A DNA stretch of 64,000 nt from Cristatella mucedo (taxonomy: Eukaryota; Bryozoa; Phylactolaemata; Cristatellidae): NCBI GenBank assembly GCA_009760855.2, contig WPIO01000109.1, positions 892,501 to 956,500 on the forward strand. The letters run 5' to 3'. The first letter of the stretch is position 1; each line of letters begins with the position of its first letter. The position numbers and the translations under genes are program-made. Below are positions 46,290 to 57,789 of this stretch, piece after piece. Below the pieces are notes generated by a model. It saw only the letters and a list, made by a program, of their open reading frames with translations. It was not told the origin of the DNA and made no database searches.

Positions 46290-47650
46290 AAATGACAGGA
46301 CTGACAGAGCTCAGGGCTGCAGCTTCGGTAGTCGATGCGAGACTACGCTTCGAGAACACGAGAGACGAACCTACAGCGACGGACAGCTAAGTGCAACTTA
46401 GACTGTGCAGTTGTGTTCTGCCGGCTACTCAGTTAGCCGCTCGTATCTTGGGGTGCTGTAGCGACGCGCGCATAGGGTAGTTAGTTATACTCGGACTTCA
46501 GGAGTTCTCGCAGTTAACTCCGTCGGTCCAGTACGCGCCGCGTAAACGCACAGGGTAGTTGGTTATACTCGGAATTCGGGAGTTCGAGCAGTTAACCCCG
46601 TTGGTCCGGTGCGCTCTGCATAAAGCGCTTTCGCCGGCGCGTAACCGCTACGAACAGGCCCACAATAAACTGTTGCTTTCGGCACCAATTTGTGGCCGCC
46701 TGTGTTTTAACCGCATCGCAGCACTGCATCGCACAGTCCACCGGTAGAGAGCCGGGGGACGAGCTTCTACGCGGTTACAGATGCAGCTTCTTAGCTTTTA
46801 CTGGCACTCGGCAGACCAGATGTACGATAATCGCCAGCTCCTTTGTTTGAAAAGTTCTTTATAAGTTTAATAACTGCCACGACCCAGGGTTGAAGTGGCA
46901 GATGAAGTCCTGAATCGATGAGTTCATTCAAGCATGTGATAACAATAAGAAGCTTGAAGGTTAACTACCGACATGAGAGCAAGCTGCAATAGCAGCGAAA
47001 TTAATTTACACTGCCTCTGCCGGGCGGATCGCGTCCTTACACACAATTTCCATGAAAGTACGTCAGATGAATATTTCACAGGTCCGTGTCGGTCGAGCTT
47101 TGACTGCATTGAGTGTGTTTTGCAGTTCGAGACCAACGTAAGGCCGTTATAGATATACAGGGTCTTTATTTACACCAATGCCTCGCTAGTGAATGAAGAC
47201 CATCGCTTACTTCAGGTTGTGGATATTAATAACCCCTGGAAAAACTTTTCTTAAGGGTCGCTATCATTTTGTCAGCAACGACTTTTGATTAACTCGCTTC
47301 ACGCTATGCAAGTAAAATATCATAATTCCGGTACTTTTCTTTTGATAGCCGTAAGCCTTTAGAATCCCTGGCATAAGCAACTCGAACTCAAGAAGAAGCT
47401 GCCTTGCCAATCACTCGGAAGCGAAAAGGCTTCAAAGAACGAGCATGCAGCAGCACAGTTAGCAGTCAGCCACACATTTACTAAGCCAGCGTAGTATTAG
47501 GTTTTTAGCTTGAAGACAAGGGACATCAATGCGATAGACATGGCAGTGAAGTGCTATACATTTCATAAGTAGTACGTATTGAAAGCAAAACGCATTGAGA
47601 ACGATTCCCTAAAATATGCTGTGAAGGCAGTTGAATCTTAGAGCTCGACT

Positions 47651-47710
47651 TTACTGCCAGCAATTTCATGCTAAGCAGCTTGCTGCTTAGCATGAAATTG
47701 CTGGCAGTAA
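47651..47710. repeat. Perfect 60-base palindrome
   Basis: Arms 47651-47679 and 47682-47710 are exact reverse complements (29 of 29), separated by TT. The arm starts TTACTGCCAGCAATTTCATG. It would form a near-loopless hairpin. Confidence 0.95.
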
Positions 47711-48059
47711 TGTAGGAGTTTAACTACAATGCTGACATCGTGACATCAAGACCAATAGCAGTCGCGAGCAGACGTAGCAGTGCTTATACTAGTTATCTCT
47801 TTAATGATAATGTCTTTTAAATGATGTATGTCTTTTAAATGACTAAGCTCATCGAGAAATCGATTAATCTCTTGCGGGTATTGCTGAAAGAGAGCAAGCG
47901 TTTAGTTTTCAGCTCAAGATTTCATACACACCTCCGCAGGCCTCACTTTCATGCTCCCAGTGCACCGTAGGGAATTTTGAAACGCCAGATTATTACTTTT
48001 ACAAAAAGTGTTGTTAAACCTAACTGCTTGCATTTCACTTTTTAGCTATACACAACAAT

Positions 48060-48535
48060 TGAAATTACGCTTATATCAAATGCAACTCGCCGTGCCGCAC
48101 AGACTCTCCGGCCAGTGCAGACTCTTCGGTCTACACACTCTCTCCGGCCTGCACAGACTCTCCCTCCTGGACGGCATCCCCGTCCTGCAAAGTCTCTCCG
48201 TTCTGTGCAGGCTCTTCGATCTGCACCCACTATTTGGCCTGCACTGCGTCACAGCCCGCCGGCTGGTCGCAGGCCAACGTTACCTTCATGGCTTTCGCTG
48301 CATCGCAAGCCACTGCTGACTCTCGCACGGACGCCGCCGCCTCTCACACGGACGCCGCCGCCTCTCGCGCGGACGCTACTGCCTTCCTTTCGGACGCCGC
48401 CGCCTTACTTTCGGACGCCACCGCCTTCCTGGCGGACGCCACCGCCTTCCTCGCGAATGCCGCCGTCTTTCTCGCGGACGCTGCCTTCCTAGCGGACCCA
48501 GCTGCCTCTTCGTGCGCTGTCTCGCTGTTAATAAT
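48060..48535. repeat. GC-rich minisatellite with 21-base units
   Basis: From about 48310 to 48500 the unit is close to GCGGACGCCACCGCCTTCCT, about nine copies, one frame giving DAAAS/DATAFLA repeats. To the left, related CAGACTCTCCGGCC-like units occur from 48095. A long plus frame (48234-48557) exists, but its composition is that of the repeat, so I do not call a gene. Confidence 0.8.
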
Positions 48536-48540
48536 AATTA

Positions 48541-48592
48541 TATTGTACTTGATATAGCGCCCTCAGAGAACTTAATCCCTTTCTAGGCGCTT
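48541..48592 (-). mobile_element. LINE A tail remnant
   Basis: Fifty bases: GCGCCCTCAGAGAACTTAAT and CTTTCTAGGCGCTTT, directly followed by the LINE B 3' end. Confidence 0.75.
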
Positions 48593-48595
48593 TAA

Positions 48596-50420
48596 TGCAA
48601 TGTAATGTATCTCCGTTAGTAACTCCACAAAGTTACAAAGACCATGTGGGTGTTACGCAGGAGAGTTTTGTAGAGCGCACTCACAGCCTAAGCGGCTTTC
48701 GGTACGCATTCGGTAGCCAACAGACTTCGTTTCACGCAACAAAGAGAAAGTGGGAAGCATAGCAGAGTTAGGAGAGCAGTTGATGTAGTGAGTAGCATAG
48801 AAGTAGCAGTTCAGGACCGCTGAAAAAGATGTGCTACAGTCGGCAGTTGGAGAGTAGTTGTCGTTGCGTAAGAATTGTGGAAGCAAGTTCCACAGTCTAG
48901 GACCTGCAGAGCTAAAGCATCTGTCGCCAACTGTCTTTAAGCGGAGGAATGGGACAGCTAATTTATTGTCCACACAGGACCTGAGGGCTCGAACAGGCTG
49001 AAACTGATGCAGCAGTTCAGATAGGTACGAAGGAGCGAAGATGTGGCAGGCCTTGTGGGTCAGCGTAAGAACTTTGCTCTGTATCCTTTGGTCAACCGGC
49101 AACCATCCTAGCCCTTTCAGCAGAGGTGACACGTGCTCAAACCGCTGGGACTTGAAAACCAGCCTTGCAGCCATATTCATAGTCAGCTGTAGTGGCATAA
49201 TAGCTTTCTTTGGCAGCCCAGCCAAAAGGGAATTACAATAATCGAGCCGAGACGGAACTAAAGAGCAAGTTAATTTTTTTACAAGCAACTGTGGGAGACA
49301 GCTTCTAATCTTGGATAGGGATCGGATGTGAGGGCTAGCTGTAGAGGCAGTCTTCTGAATGAAGCTTTTGAAATTGCGGCAGCTGTCGAATACGACACGT
49401 AGATTACGAGCACGTGGTGAAGGTTGGACAGTAGTATCACCTATTAGAACAGCAAAGCCTTTTAATCCAGCCACACGCTTAGGGTGTCCTATGAGCAGCA
49501 GTTCGGTTTTATCGTCATTTAATTTCAGGAAGTTTTCCGACATCCAGGATCGAATATCGGCAAGGCAAGCATTCAGTTTCCCAGTTGCTGCAGCAGATTC
49601 CGACGGTTTAAATGACAAATACAACTGAGTATCGTCAGCATAGAAGTGATATCCTATTCCATGGGCCCTAATCAGTTTTCCCAGAGGTTGTGTATAAATG
49701 GAAAACACCAAGGGACCAAGTACAGACCCTTGAGAGACTCCACAGGTAACCCTTCTCATGTCTGAGACCTGACCCCCACACGACACGGATTGAACACGAT
49801 CAGACAAGTATGATTTAAACCATGCCAGTGCTTCGTCTGCCAGACCAATCGTTGTTCTCTATCGTTCAAGAAGAATTTCGTGATCAATGGAATCGAAGGC
49901 TGCAGACAGATCTAGCAGAGCTAGGGAAGTGACATTCCCGTCATCGTTGCCACGTAGAATGTCATTGTTAACACGGAGGAGAGCAGTTTCAGTAGAGTGC
50001 TGCCTCTTGAACCCTGATTGAAATGTTTCTGACATTCCATTGTTTTCAATATGTTCAACTAGCTTCTTAGCAACCATTTTTTCAAGAATCTTTGATAAGA
50101 ACGGAAGAAGGGAAACTGAACGATAGTTTGCTAGGACCTCTGTGTCTAATCCAGGATTTTTAAGAATGGGTCTAACGATCGCCGATTTGAAGGACTTGGG
50201 GACGACCCCTTTTCCCAAAGAAGCAATACAAATCTTGGTTATGGCAGGGCTAAGTTGGTCTGCAAGTGAAGACCACAGAGATGAAGGTATAGGGTCTTCA
50301 GGAGACGAGCTATTTTTGCTAGACCTTAATTAGGCAGCCACATCACAGGCAGAAACATCGGAGAACCTTTTAAGAGAGGTCACAGGTTGAGGAACGGCGA
50401 TTGCTTTGGTTGGAGCTGAG
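48596..50420 (-). mobile_element. LINE B, longest copy, RT nearly intact
   Basis: 3' end with ATGTAATGTATCTCCG and the GTGGGTGTTACGCAGG motif, then an RT frame of 384 codons (49807-48653) with [31 protein letters not shown] intact, [36 protein letters not shown], and a C-terminal domain. Upstream minus frame 50218-49859 gives NYRSVSLLPFLSKILEKMVA, FQSGFKRQHSTETALL and ALLDLSAAFDSIDHEILLER; it is separated from the main frame by a short disruption near 49858. The 5' end including the endonuclease is missing. CR1/L2-type superfamily, clearly distinct from LINE A in its 3' end. It is the most coding-competent element of the window. Confidence 0.85.
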
Positions 50421-51597
50421 GTTGGCAACTGCGATGCTCACGATAGACAAGCCTAGCTGCAGAGTTTTGCACCAGCTGCAATCGCCTGATCGCACATGCT
50501 GGTAGGCCAGTAAGCAGTGAGCTGCAGACGTCGAGACGATATGTCACGAATGCATGGACCAACTTAGACGTGGTATCCTTATCTAAACAAGCCCGAAGTT
50601 TAACAATGTTATGAAGCTGAAAATAGGCGGATTTGAGTGTGGAGCTGATATGGTCGTCTAACGAGAGGTCGCTTTGGAATATGACACCTATATTTCATGC
50701 TGATTCCACTGGAAATATGCTGGCAGAGCCAACTTTGAGAGTCAGCCTTTCCAATCTCTGAATCACACTGGGTTTGCCCATAACTAGTTAGTTAGTTGTA
50801 TCAAGGTTAAGTTTTAGAAAATTTGCTGCCATCCATGTGCGGATGTCATCAATGCATGCAGCAAGTGAGTTGAGAGAATTTGAGGTGCTCGAAGGCTGGG
50901 AGGGATCAAAGCAAATGTACAACTGAGTGTCATCCGCATAGAAGTGAAAGCCTAGATTGTGCTTGGCAATCACTTCAGCAAGAGAGAGAGAGAGTGAGAG
51001 TATAAACCATGAAAAGAACCCAACCTAGCACTGAGCCCTGAGGTACTCCATATTTCACAGGTACTTCAGGTGATCTTTGTCCATTCACGTCAATACTCTG
51101 GAGTCTGAACCACTGCAGAATTTTGCCAGTGATGCCCAGGCGAGATGAGATGTGCTCTAGAACTACTTTGTGATCGATGGTGTCAAAAGCTGCCGAAAGA
51201 TCGAGCAAAACAAGCAGAGACACTCTACCCATGTCTGCGTTTCTAAGTAGGTCGTTCTATACCCTAAGCAATGCTGACTCTGTGGAGTGATTAGCTCTAA
51301 AGCCAGACTGGAACTTACTAGCTAGTTGTGAGGTTTTGGTATATGAGTACAGCTGGTCTGCCACGGCCCGTTCCAGTGTCTTCGATAGGAATGGTAGAAA
51401 GGAGACTGGGTGGTAGTTGCTCAAGTTCTCTTGGTCTAATGTTGCTTTCTTGAGAAGAGGCCTGGCTACAGCTTTTTTGAAAGGTGCTGGGATATGACCT
51501 GAGGCTAATTACATAATCATGATGTTAGTTAAGCATGGCAGCAGCAGATCAATGCAATGTAGGAGCAGGACAGTGGGAATAGGGTCCAGAGGACTTA
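50421..51597 (-). mobile_element. LINE A, RT fragment lacking the 3' end
   Basis: Minus-strand RT from GCAACTGCGATGCTCACG (50424) to GTCCAGAGGACTTA (51597). [11 protein letters not shown] is intact (minus frame 50973-50788) and LLVLLDLSAAFDTIDHK (51232-50975) precedes it. Frames are broken by small indels, including a GA-run insertion near 50985. It gives the empty-site sequence for the nested insertion at 2951-3300. Confidence 0.8.
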
Positions 51598-52800
51598 TTT
51601 TTGTCGCCTCAGCCACAGTGCTAACCACCGCCTAGCACAATGCCATTGCTTCGTAGAACACCATCGAAGCCTTACCAACCATCATCACTTTGAGAGCCGT
51701 TACCTGCCCCTACTGCCTGGCAGCCTGGCAAACCTCTGTCGCCCGGCACACCGTCAGTGATCGCTGCTGCAGTTTCCGGTCACCCCCGTCGGCCCCCTCA
51801 GTCCGACCAGTCTTTACCCGATCAGCGTTCAACAATCGCTCTCTACCGGTCGGCCTGGTGAACTGCACACACTATACGGCCTGTGCTGCGTTCCGAGTGC
51901 TAGTGCTGCCCTCACTAGGGCCTCGTAAAGCTTGGCGTAATCATCCTGCATGCCTTCGGTAGACTTGAGGCAAACGTGAAGGTCCCGCCTTGCTTCGCAA
52001 GGAGCAAAACAGGTGCCACTCACTCGGTTCGCAGCCAATTTTCTTGATCTCCCTCACCAAATTCAGCTGCCAGTCATCGAAATTTCCGAAGCCGAGACAG
52101 AGTCGGTGGCGTCCGTGACAGAGGCGGCGGCAGAGCTCGCAGCAGCGGTAGTGCCAGCAGTGAAGGCAGAGCCAGTGCTGAAGGCAGAGCCTCCACTGCA
52201 GACAGAGAGGAGAGACACTGGAGGTAGAGCCCGAGCTTACGGCAAAGCCCAAGCTGGAGGCAGAGCCCACACGGCAGAGCCAGCACTGGAGGCAGAAGCA
52301 GAGCCCGTAAAGGCAGCAGCGACCGAGCGAGAAGAGGCGGCAGCGAACGCTTGCAAGACGGTGGCAAACGCCAGCGAGACGGCAGTGGGGAATAGCAGGG
52401 AGGCAGCGACCACCAGCGAGATGACGGGAATGCCAACGTCTCAGCTGTGGCGATCGCCAACGTGACGGTGGAGGTTAACACCAGCAAAACGCCTCCAGAG
52501 GCACACAGTGGCGCTGCGGAGACAGGCGAGGCGGAAATATGTATGGTCCGGCGATACTTGAAAACTGGGGCCTTATATAGACAGCATGTGGTCAAAGGCC
52601 ATGCTGTCACGTGACTCATCCGAGCGGTCCTTACCTAGCCTCGGGGTAGATTGGCACCATGACCAGCCGAGATCGGGGCGATCATGATGAGTTTTTCTGT
52701 TGTCCGTATGAAGCTGATATTTGAGATCAAGGGGGGATGCGGTTTGTGTTTCTGTTCGCGATTCAGATCGCTGTGAACGCCGGCACACTGCCTGTGCAGG
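51598..52800. other. GC-rich low-complexity segment, no gene called
   Basis: Plus frame 52013-52465 is Ala/Glu-rich (AVKAEPVLKAEPPLQTE) because of short repeats (GGCAGAGCC). TGCACACACTATACGGCCTG at 51866 resembles TGCACCCACTATTTGGCCTG at 48223, so it is related to the 48.1-48.5 kb segment. Minus text DDWQLNLVREIKKIGCEPSE (near 52030-52090) looks protein-like but is followed by a frameshift. Confidence 0.35.
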
Positions 52801-52812
52801 CAGACCGGTAGT

Positions 52813-52950
52813 GCCGAGCTGGTTTGGTCTAGCGGTTAAGGTGATCGCCCCGACCAAGGTCTGACTGAGGTCATGGGCTCGAGCCCCAAAGCAAATGTGA
52901 AGCGCCTTAACATAGATTAAGTTCTATTGGGGTGCTATATAAATGAATTA
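52813..52950 (+). mobile_element. SINE2, plus-strand copy
   Basis: GCCGAGCTGGTTTGGTCTAG, box A TGGTCTAGCGGTTAAGGTG, box B GGGCTCGAGCCCC, then AAGCGCCTTAACATAGATTA and AGTTCTATTGGGGTGCTATA, which copies the LINE A terminus, and a TAAATGAATTAT tail. Confidence 0.85.
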
Positions 52951-52980
52951 TATATATATATATATATTATATATTATAGT
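52944..52980. repeat. (TA)n repeat after SINE2
   Basis: TATATA run following the SINE2 tail. Confidence 0.9.
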
Positions 52981-53330
52981 GCCTTAAACCACTCCAAGGT
53001 TTCACAGCTGGTGGCTGTGGCCCAGGGACTGGCTGGCGCCCAGCTGTGGTCTGGCGGCTGTGGTGTATCCACAGGCTGCTGGCTTTGTCCTCCCGCCAAC
53101 TCGCGGGCTGAGTTGTGGCTGGGAGAGAGTGGGCGAGGAGGGAACGCCAACCTGGGAGAGGGGAGTCGAGTGGGAAAAGAGGGCGAAGGGAGCCGTGCGT
53201 CCTTCGGCTCCGTTCGTCGCATAATAAACTGCTGGTGTTGGTCATCGGTTGGCTCTCTGTTGTGCGAACCGAACGACACCCAGGGGAGCTAAATAAATCT
53301 CCTGGAGACTTTTAAATATTAAGAAAAAAC
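52981..53330 (+). other. Possible LTR fragment
   Basis: GC-rich, with the signal GCATAATAAACTGCTGG near 53220 followed by TTGTGCGAACCGAACGACAC, a layout like LTR R-U5. No matching ends or target duplication found. Confidence 0.3.
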
Positions 53331-53334
53331 ACTA

Positions 53335-53647
53335 AGAAAGTAGGCAGACTTGATTGTAGAGCTGATGCGGTCGTCTAACGAGAGGTCACTTTGGAATGTG
53401 ACACCGAGATTTTGAGCTGCATCAACAGAAGATATGCTGGTAGAGCCAATTTTGAGCATCAGCCTATCCAATTTCTGAATCACATTGGGTTTGCCCATTA
53501 ATAATAAGTTACTTTTATCATCGTTTAGTTTAAGAAAATTTTCAGACATCCATTTGTGGATGTCATCAATACATGTAGCAAGTGAGTTGAGAGAATTCGA
53601 GGTGCTCGAAGGCTGGGAGGGATCAAAGCAAACGTACGTCTGAGCCA
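53335..53647 (-). mobile_element. LINE A, RT fragment
   Basis: Minus frame 53648-53319 reads CFDPSQPSSTSNSLNSL, WMSENFLKLNDDKSNLLLMG and AQNLGVTFQSDLSLDD, just downstream of the catalytic box. Confidence 0.8.
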
Positions 53648-54410
53648 AGTCGTTTAGCAGCAGGGAAGGCTCGCATGTTGTTGAAATCCAGTCTTTGGAT
53701 ATGACATTTACGTTCTTTCTTGATCGCAGGCAAAAAATTTAAGCATCCAGGGCATGCTAATTCCTGGTAGAATTACAATGAGCCTGGTCATTTCACGTTG
53801 ACGAGCGTAGCCCAAAGCAGCGATTTCAACAGCTCAGGCGTTGATATTAATGCGAGTCTCGCTGACATGAATATGACATTGGTTCTGGTCATTACAGCGG
53901 CGTGGCAATAGGCAATGCTCAGCACGTGCACGATACTGAAGATGGGATATGGAAATAGTAACACAGGACAGCCGCATGGCGACAGGCGATTGACTGTGCG
54001 ATGGACAAAGTCCGAATGAGTAGGTTGCATGCCCACTAGCGTAAGTAGTTTGCGATGCCATCAATGGGTCCTCCTGCAGTCTCGTTAGAATTCCGAGAGA
54101 AGCCCTCGATCTACTGTAACATCATATTTTGACGACTAATCGTGTGACTGAGTGTTCGTGCCATTGTGTTTCTGTGCCGGGGTGATTGTGACGGTGGTGG
54201 TTAATACAGCTAGTTCGGAGAATCTGGAATTAGCAATAAATCGGCATTTGTATGGTAATTTTAGTAAAGATTATATAGACTCACATGAGCAGTTATTGGT
54301 CTTAAGATACCCTGGTGGCACGAAAATTAGGAAATGAGAACTTTGGGGAAACGCAATAGCGACGTGCCAAGCAGTGTAATCGAAGCTTTTGATTCGTTAA
54401 TATTAAAGAT
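53648..54410. other. No gene recognised
   Basis: Plus frame 54152-54337 (61 codons, hydrophobic start, then NLELAINRHLYGNFSKDYID) and minus frame 54036-53788 look mildly protein-like but match nothing I know. Confidence 0.3.
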
Positions 54411-54500
54411 AAAGAAAAACACTTGATAATGAACCTCCCAGAGAATTTAATCTGTTTCTAGGCGGCTTAGATTTGCTGCAAAGGAAACGCGATTCGTTGT
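54411..54500 (-). mobile_element. LINE A tail remnant
   Basis: CACTTGATAATGAACCTCCC, AGAGAATTTAATCTGTTTCT, GATTTGCTGCAAAGG; about 90 bases. Confidence 0.75.
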
Positions 54501-54671
54501 GCTATTTTGCCCAGTGACGAGAGCTCGCGTTCATCCCACTATGGATTTGTTGGTTGTTATTGCACTATGATGTAAGGAAACCATAACGAAAAAAAGCCAT
54601 AGTGGCTACACACAAAAACAAGCAGAAAGACACTGTTAGGTCGGCATTCCTTATAGATGGCTATAAGCGCG

Positions 54672-55150
54672 AAACAATGGTGACTCTGGGGAGTGACTAG
54701 GTCTAAAACTAGACTGGAAGTTATAAGCAAGGTTTGAAATTTCGATATACGAGTTCGGCTGGTCCACCCCGACTTATACCGGTGTTTTTGATAGGAACGT
54801 CAGAAGGAAATCTGAACGGAAGTTGCTCAAGCTCTCTTAGTCTAAATTGCTTTACTTTCTAAAAGGTGGCGGGACATAACGCGAGGATGCGACATATTTA
54901 TGATGTTAGCTCTGCATTAAAGCAGAAGATAAATGCATCGCAGGAGCAGAAAAGTGGGAACAGAGTCTAGAGGACTGAATAACTATTTTGATTTGAGTGC
55001 GAACGTCAGGACAAGGTCACAGGTGACCTTAAAAATTGGGGTGCTGCACGGAAAAGAGGGACAGCATTTCAGGCAGGATGCTGCCGTCTTGAGCATGATC
55101 TTGTCCATCTCATCTTTTCTATCTTGACGACAAAGAACTCTTAAAAGCGA
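54672..55150 (-). mobile_element. Diverged LINE RT fragment
   Basis: GACTCTGGGGAGTGACTAGG, CTAAAACTAGACTGGAAG and GGTGGCGGGACATAACGCGA parallel the LINE A RT N-terminal region (compare 2680-2890), strongly decayed. Its right part recurs at 60349-60560. Confidence 0.65.
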
Positions 55151-55153
55151 TAG

Positions 55154-55680
55154 GATAATATTAATAATGCACTTGATAAAGCGCCCTCAGAGAACTTAAT
55201 CTCTTTCTAGGCGCTTTACGTTTGCTGCAAAGGGAAATGCAATTGAATGGTAAGTAAAATCATGCTTGAAAAACAAACCAAATGAATAACATGGTTAGGG
55301 GTGACATGCACAGGGTCAGCATGAAAATATGGTTAGTGGCAGCATGCACAGTGTCAGCACGCATAAGCAAATGAAGGACGAATCACAGGGACCCACTAAA
55401 TGCTTTCCTAAATAGGTGTGGTTTTAAGTTCCTTTTAAATGTGGTCAGGTCAGGGGATGTTCTGACGCAGGTCGGGAGGGAGTTCCAGGCTTTGAGAGCA
55501 TACGAACTAAATGAAAGGTCTCTAAAGGATTTAAGGTTTGTACGAGGTATTTCTAGACTGATGGACGCCGAAAAGCGGGTAGTACGATGCTTGGCCTAAT
55601 GGGGTAGTACATCTGAGAGATAGGCTGGAGCCATAAAATGAAGGGACCTAAGAGTGAGCGACAAAACCTAGATCAGAGTG
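55154..55680 (-). mobile_element. LINE A inserted in E1
   Basis: (AAT)n-like tail, full 3' UTR and C-terminal coding, little diverged. It ends in a local duplication of AGAGTGAGCGACAAAACCTA and a GGTAA repeat (about 55709-55725). The same site in E2 is empty. Confidence 0.8.
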
Positions 55681-57557
55681 AGCGACAAAACCTAGATCAC
55701 AGCGATCAAGGTAAGGTAAGGTAAGGTGCAAAGCATGAAGCGGCTCAAGGAAATGATTGATCGTCGATATAAACGTTTTTGGTTTGTGCTTCAGTGATTA
55801 TATATTATATCTACTTAATAATACATTATATTATACATTATATAAAACATTTGCATAGCACCCTCAGCGAACCAGATTTCCTCGGACTCTACATATGCTG
55901 TAAAGGAACTATTATCACATGCTTAGTAGCAAATGTTACAATTAAGTCAGAGTAACGTGGTTAGAAATGACAGGCACTGCGTCGCTGCAGCAAGCAAGGT
56001 GTCCACACGTACAAGAACACCAAAGATAGACTTTATGAACATGATAAATGTTGCAATGCACAATTGCAGCTTGACCATTTCTTGTAAATTTCACAAATTC
56101 AGGAGATGTCGTGACTCGTGTCTGACTGAGTCAGAGTAAGTTTTAGATTTCGGCTCTAGAGGTAGTGTCATTAAAATGGTTTTACTCCAGTGCTTTGCCT
56201 GCTCCCACTTTGAATTAGAAATTAAGAAGACATCTGTTGGCTGCATGCTCAATTGAAGCTGCCCCAGGCACTATGGTTCTTCGAGAAACCGAACGCCAGA
56301 GCCCAGACGTGTTTTCAAAAAGGGGATAGCATAACGTCTCTCGATGACTGACGATGACCTTGGCAGCTGAGCCTGGCTTAGGAGCAACAAGCGAACTCCT
56401 GAATTATTTAACCGAGCCCGTATGAAATCAGTGCGACAAGTATATGCTTATAATCAGCCTAGTAGATGATGGTGTACAAAACTGAATATTGTCTGACTTC
56501 TGTGGTATCGAACGAGTCGATTGACTGTCGCCGTCGGGACAAGCAATAGCCCTAGGGAGCCAACTTCACAATGCTCTTGCAATGCCAAAGCAATTTAATT
56601 TACTGCCAGATTGCCGCCAAAGCGAGTGGCAAAAACGCGAAAGCGCTAATCATCATCCGAGTTGCGATGGTGGAAGTAGTCACACAAGCCGACAGCTCAT
56701 TTCCCCATCGGGTTTCAGCAGAATTTAGCTTGTACATGCACGTCAGAGGACTAACATGTGACCTCTCCTTCCGGGGTGCTAGTAGCAACTGCTAGGTATC
56801 GGCAGGCGGTGGCTCAAACCCTTTTGAACCACCACAACCATAAATCGCAACGGGGAAAATATCAGAAGCCGCTCGCCCGATTATCTGCACAGCCATAAAC
56901 TACACCATTATCTGCTTGGCCATAAACATCGTGGCGCGAGCCATAAAATCCTTTTCGCGAGCTATAAACTCAGGGGCTCTCTGTAAAATTTGCTAGGCCA
57001 CAACGAAGCTAGATCATAAACTTTGAATAGCAAAGCAATAAAGCAACCGCATTTGTTCGACGAAGTTACTTTCATGCATCCGTCCGGTGGTGAGTAATTG
57101 TGCTGAGCACGTACGGTTGTTGCAGGGTCAGTCGGAAATCTCCCGTCGTATCAGTCTCAAGGTACATGATGTCGTTGTGAATTTGATGGTTTCTTGCAGT
57201 TAGCACCTCGTGCCGGATACTGTGTGGCATTGAGCTGTTATAGTGGACGCATTGCTAGCTCCAGGTTAATGCAAATTCCGTACGTTGTTGTCGCTCCTTC
57301 AACAAGGGAGGGTTGCACGGTCAAGACACGGTCGTAGTGCCACCCCTGCACTGTTAGGCTGCCGATCATGGCCGTGCAGCAGGCGTACGAAGGTTTTATT
57401 GTAGAAACTTCCGTGGAGTGAGAGCCAGCTGCTTATAAAATTAATACCATTGCATACGATAGATGTAGGGCATCTACTAACCCAGCCGTGCTGGCGTTTT
57501 AATTTACCACCGATCGAAGGTGACAAGGACTAGCCTAGAAGGTCGGTGAGCCTGATA

Positions 57558-57728
57558 AGCCGTTATAGCACACTAGTTAAGGTGGTTGCTTTTAACGACT
57601 GTGATTCCGCTGGGTCGTAGATTCGAATCCAGCAGTGGACAATCCTTTATGGCCACTGAAAGCTGCTGTGATAGCCCTAAAGCGCTTTTTTGTCCCTATA
57701 TTAGGAATGTTGAATCAGCTAGCCTTTC
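57558..57728 (+). mobile_element. SINE1 in E1 (shared with E2)
   Basis: GTTATAGCACACTAGTTAAG, box B GATTCGAATCC, TATGGCCACTGAAAGCTGC. The same copy stands at 62681-62850 in E2, so it predates the duplication. Confidence 0.8.
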
Positions 57729-57789
57729 TTGTTAGGACAATGCCACAGCTGATGCCAGTTTATGTCAGGTACGTTTCACTTGTGTATGT

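Larger units (their letters stand above)
54856..57770. repeat. Direct duplication E, copy E1
   Basis: Homologous over its length to 60349-62905. Blocks include GACATATTTATGATGTTAGC, AAACATTTGCATAGCACCCTC, GAAATGACAGGCACTGC, AGCTGCCCCAGGCACTA, AAGCGAGTGGCAAAAACGC, GCGCGAGCCATAAAATCC, AAGGGAGGGTTGCACGGTCA and GATAGATGTAGGGCATCTAC. E1 carries a LINE A insertion (55154-55680) absent from E2. The ends are approximate. Confidence 0.8.

Noticed and set aside
52013-52465. 150-codon Ala/Glu-rich plus frame
   Set aside because: Short-repeat composition, no domain, no start context; listed only as a low-complexity segment.
52813-52890. tRNA gene
   Set aside because: It is the head of SINE2; the same head plus LINE-like tail recurs three more times.
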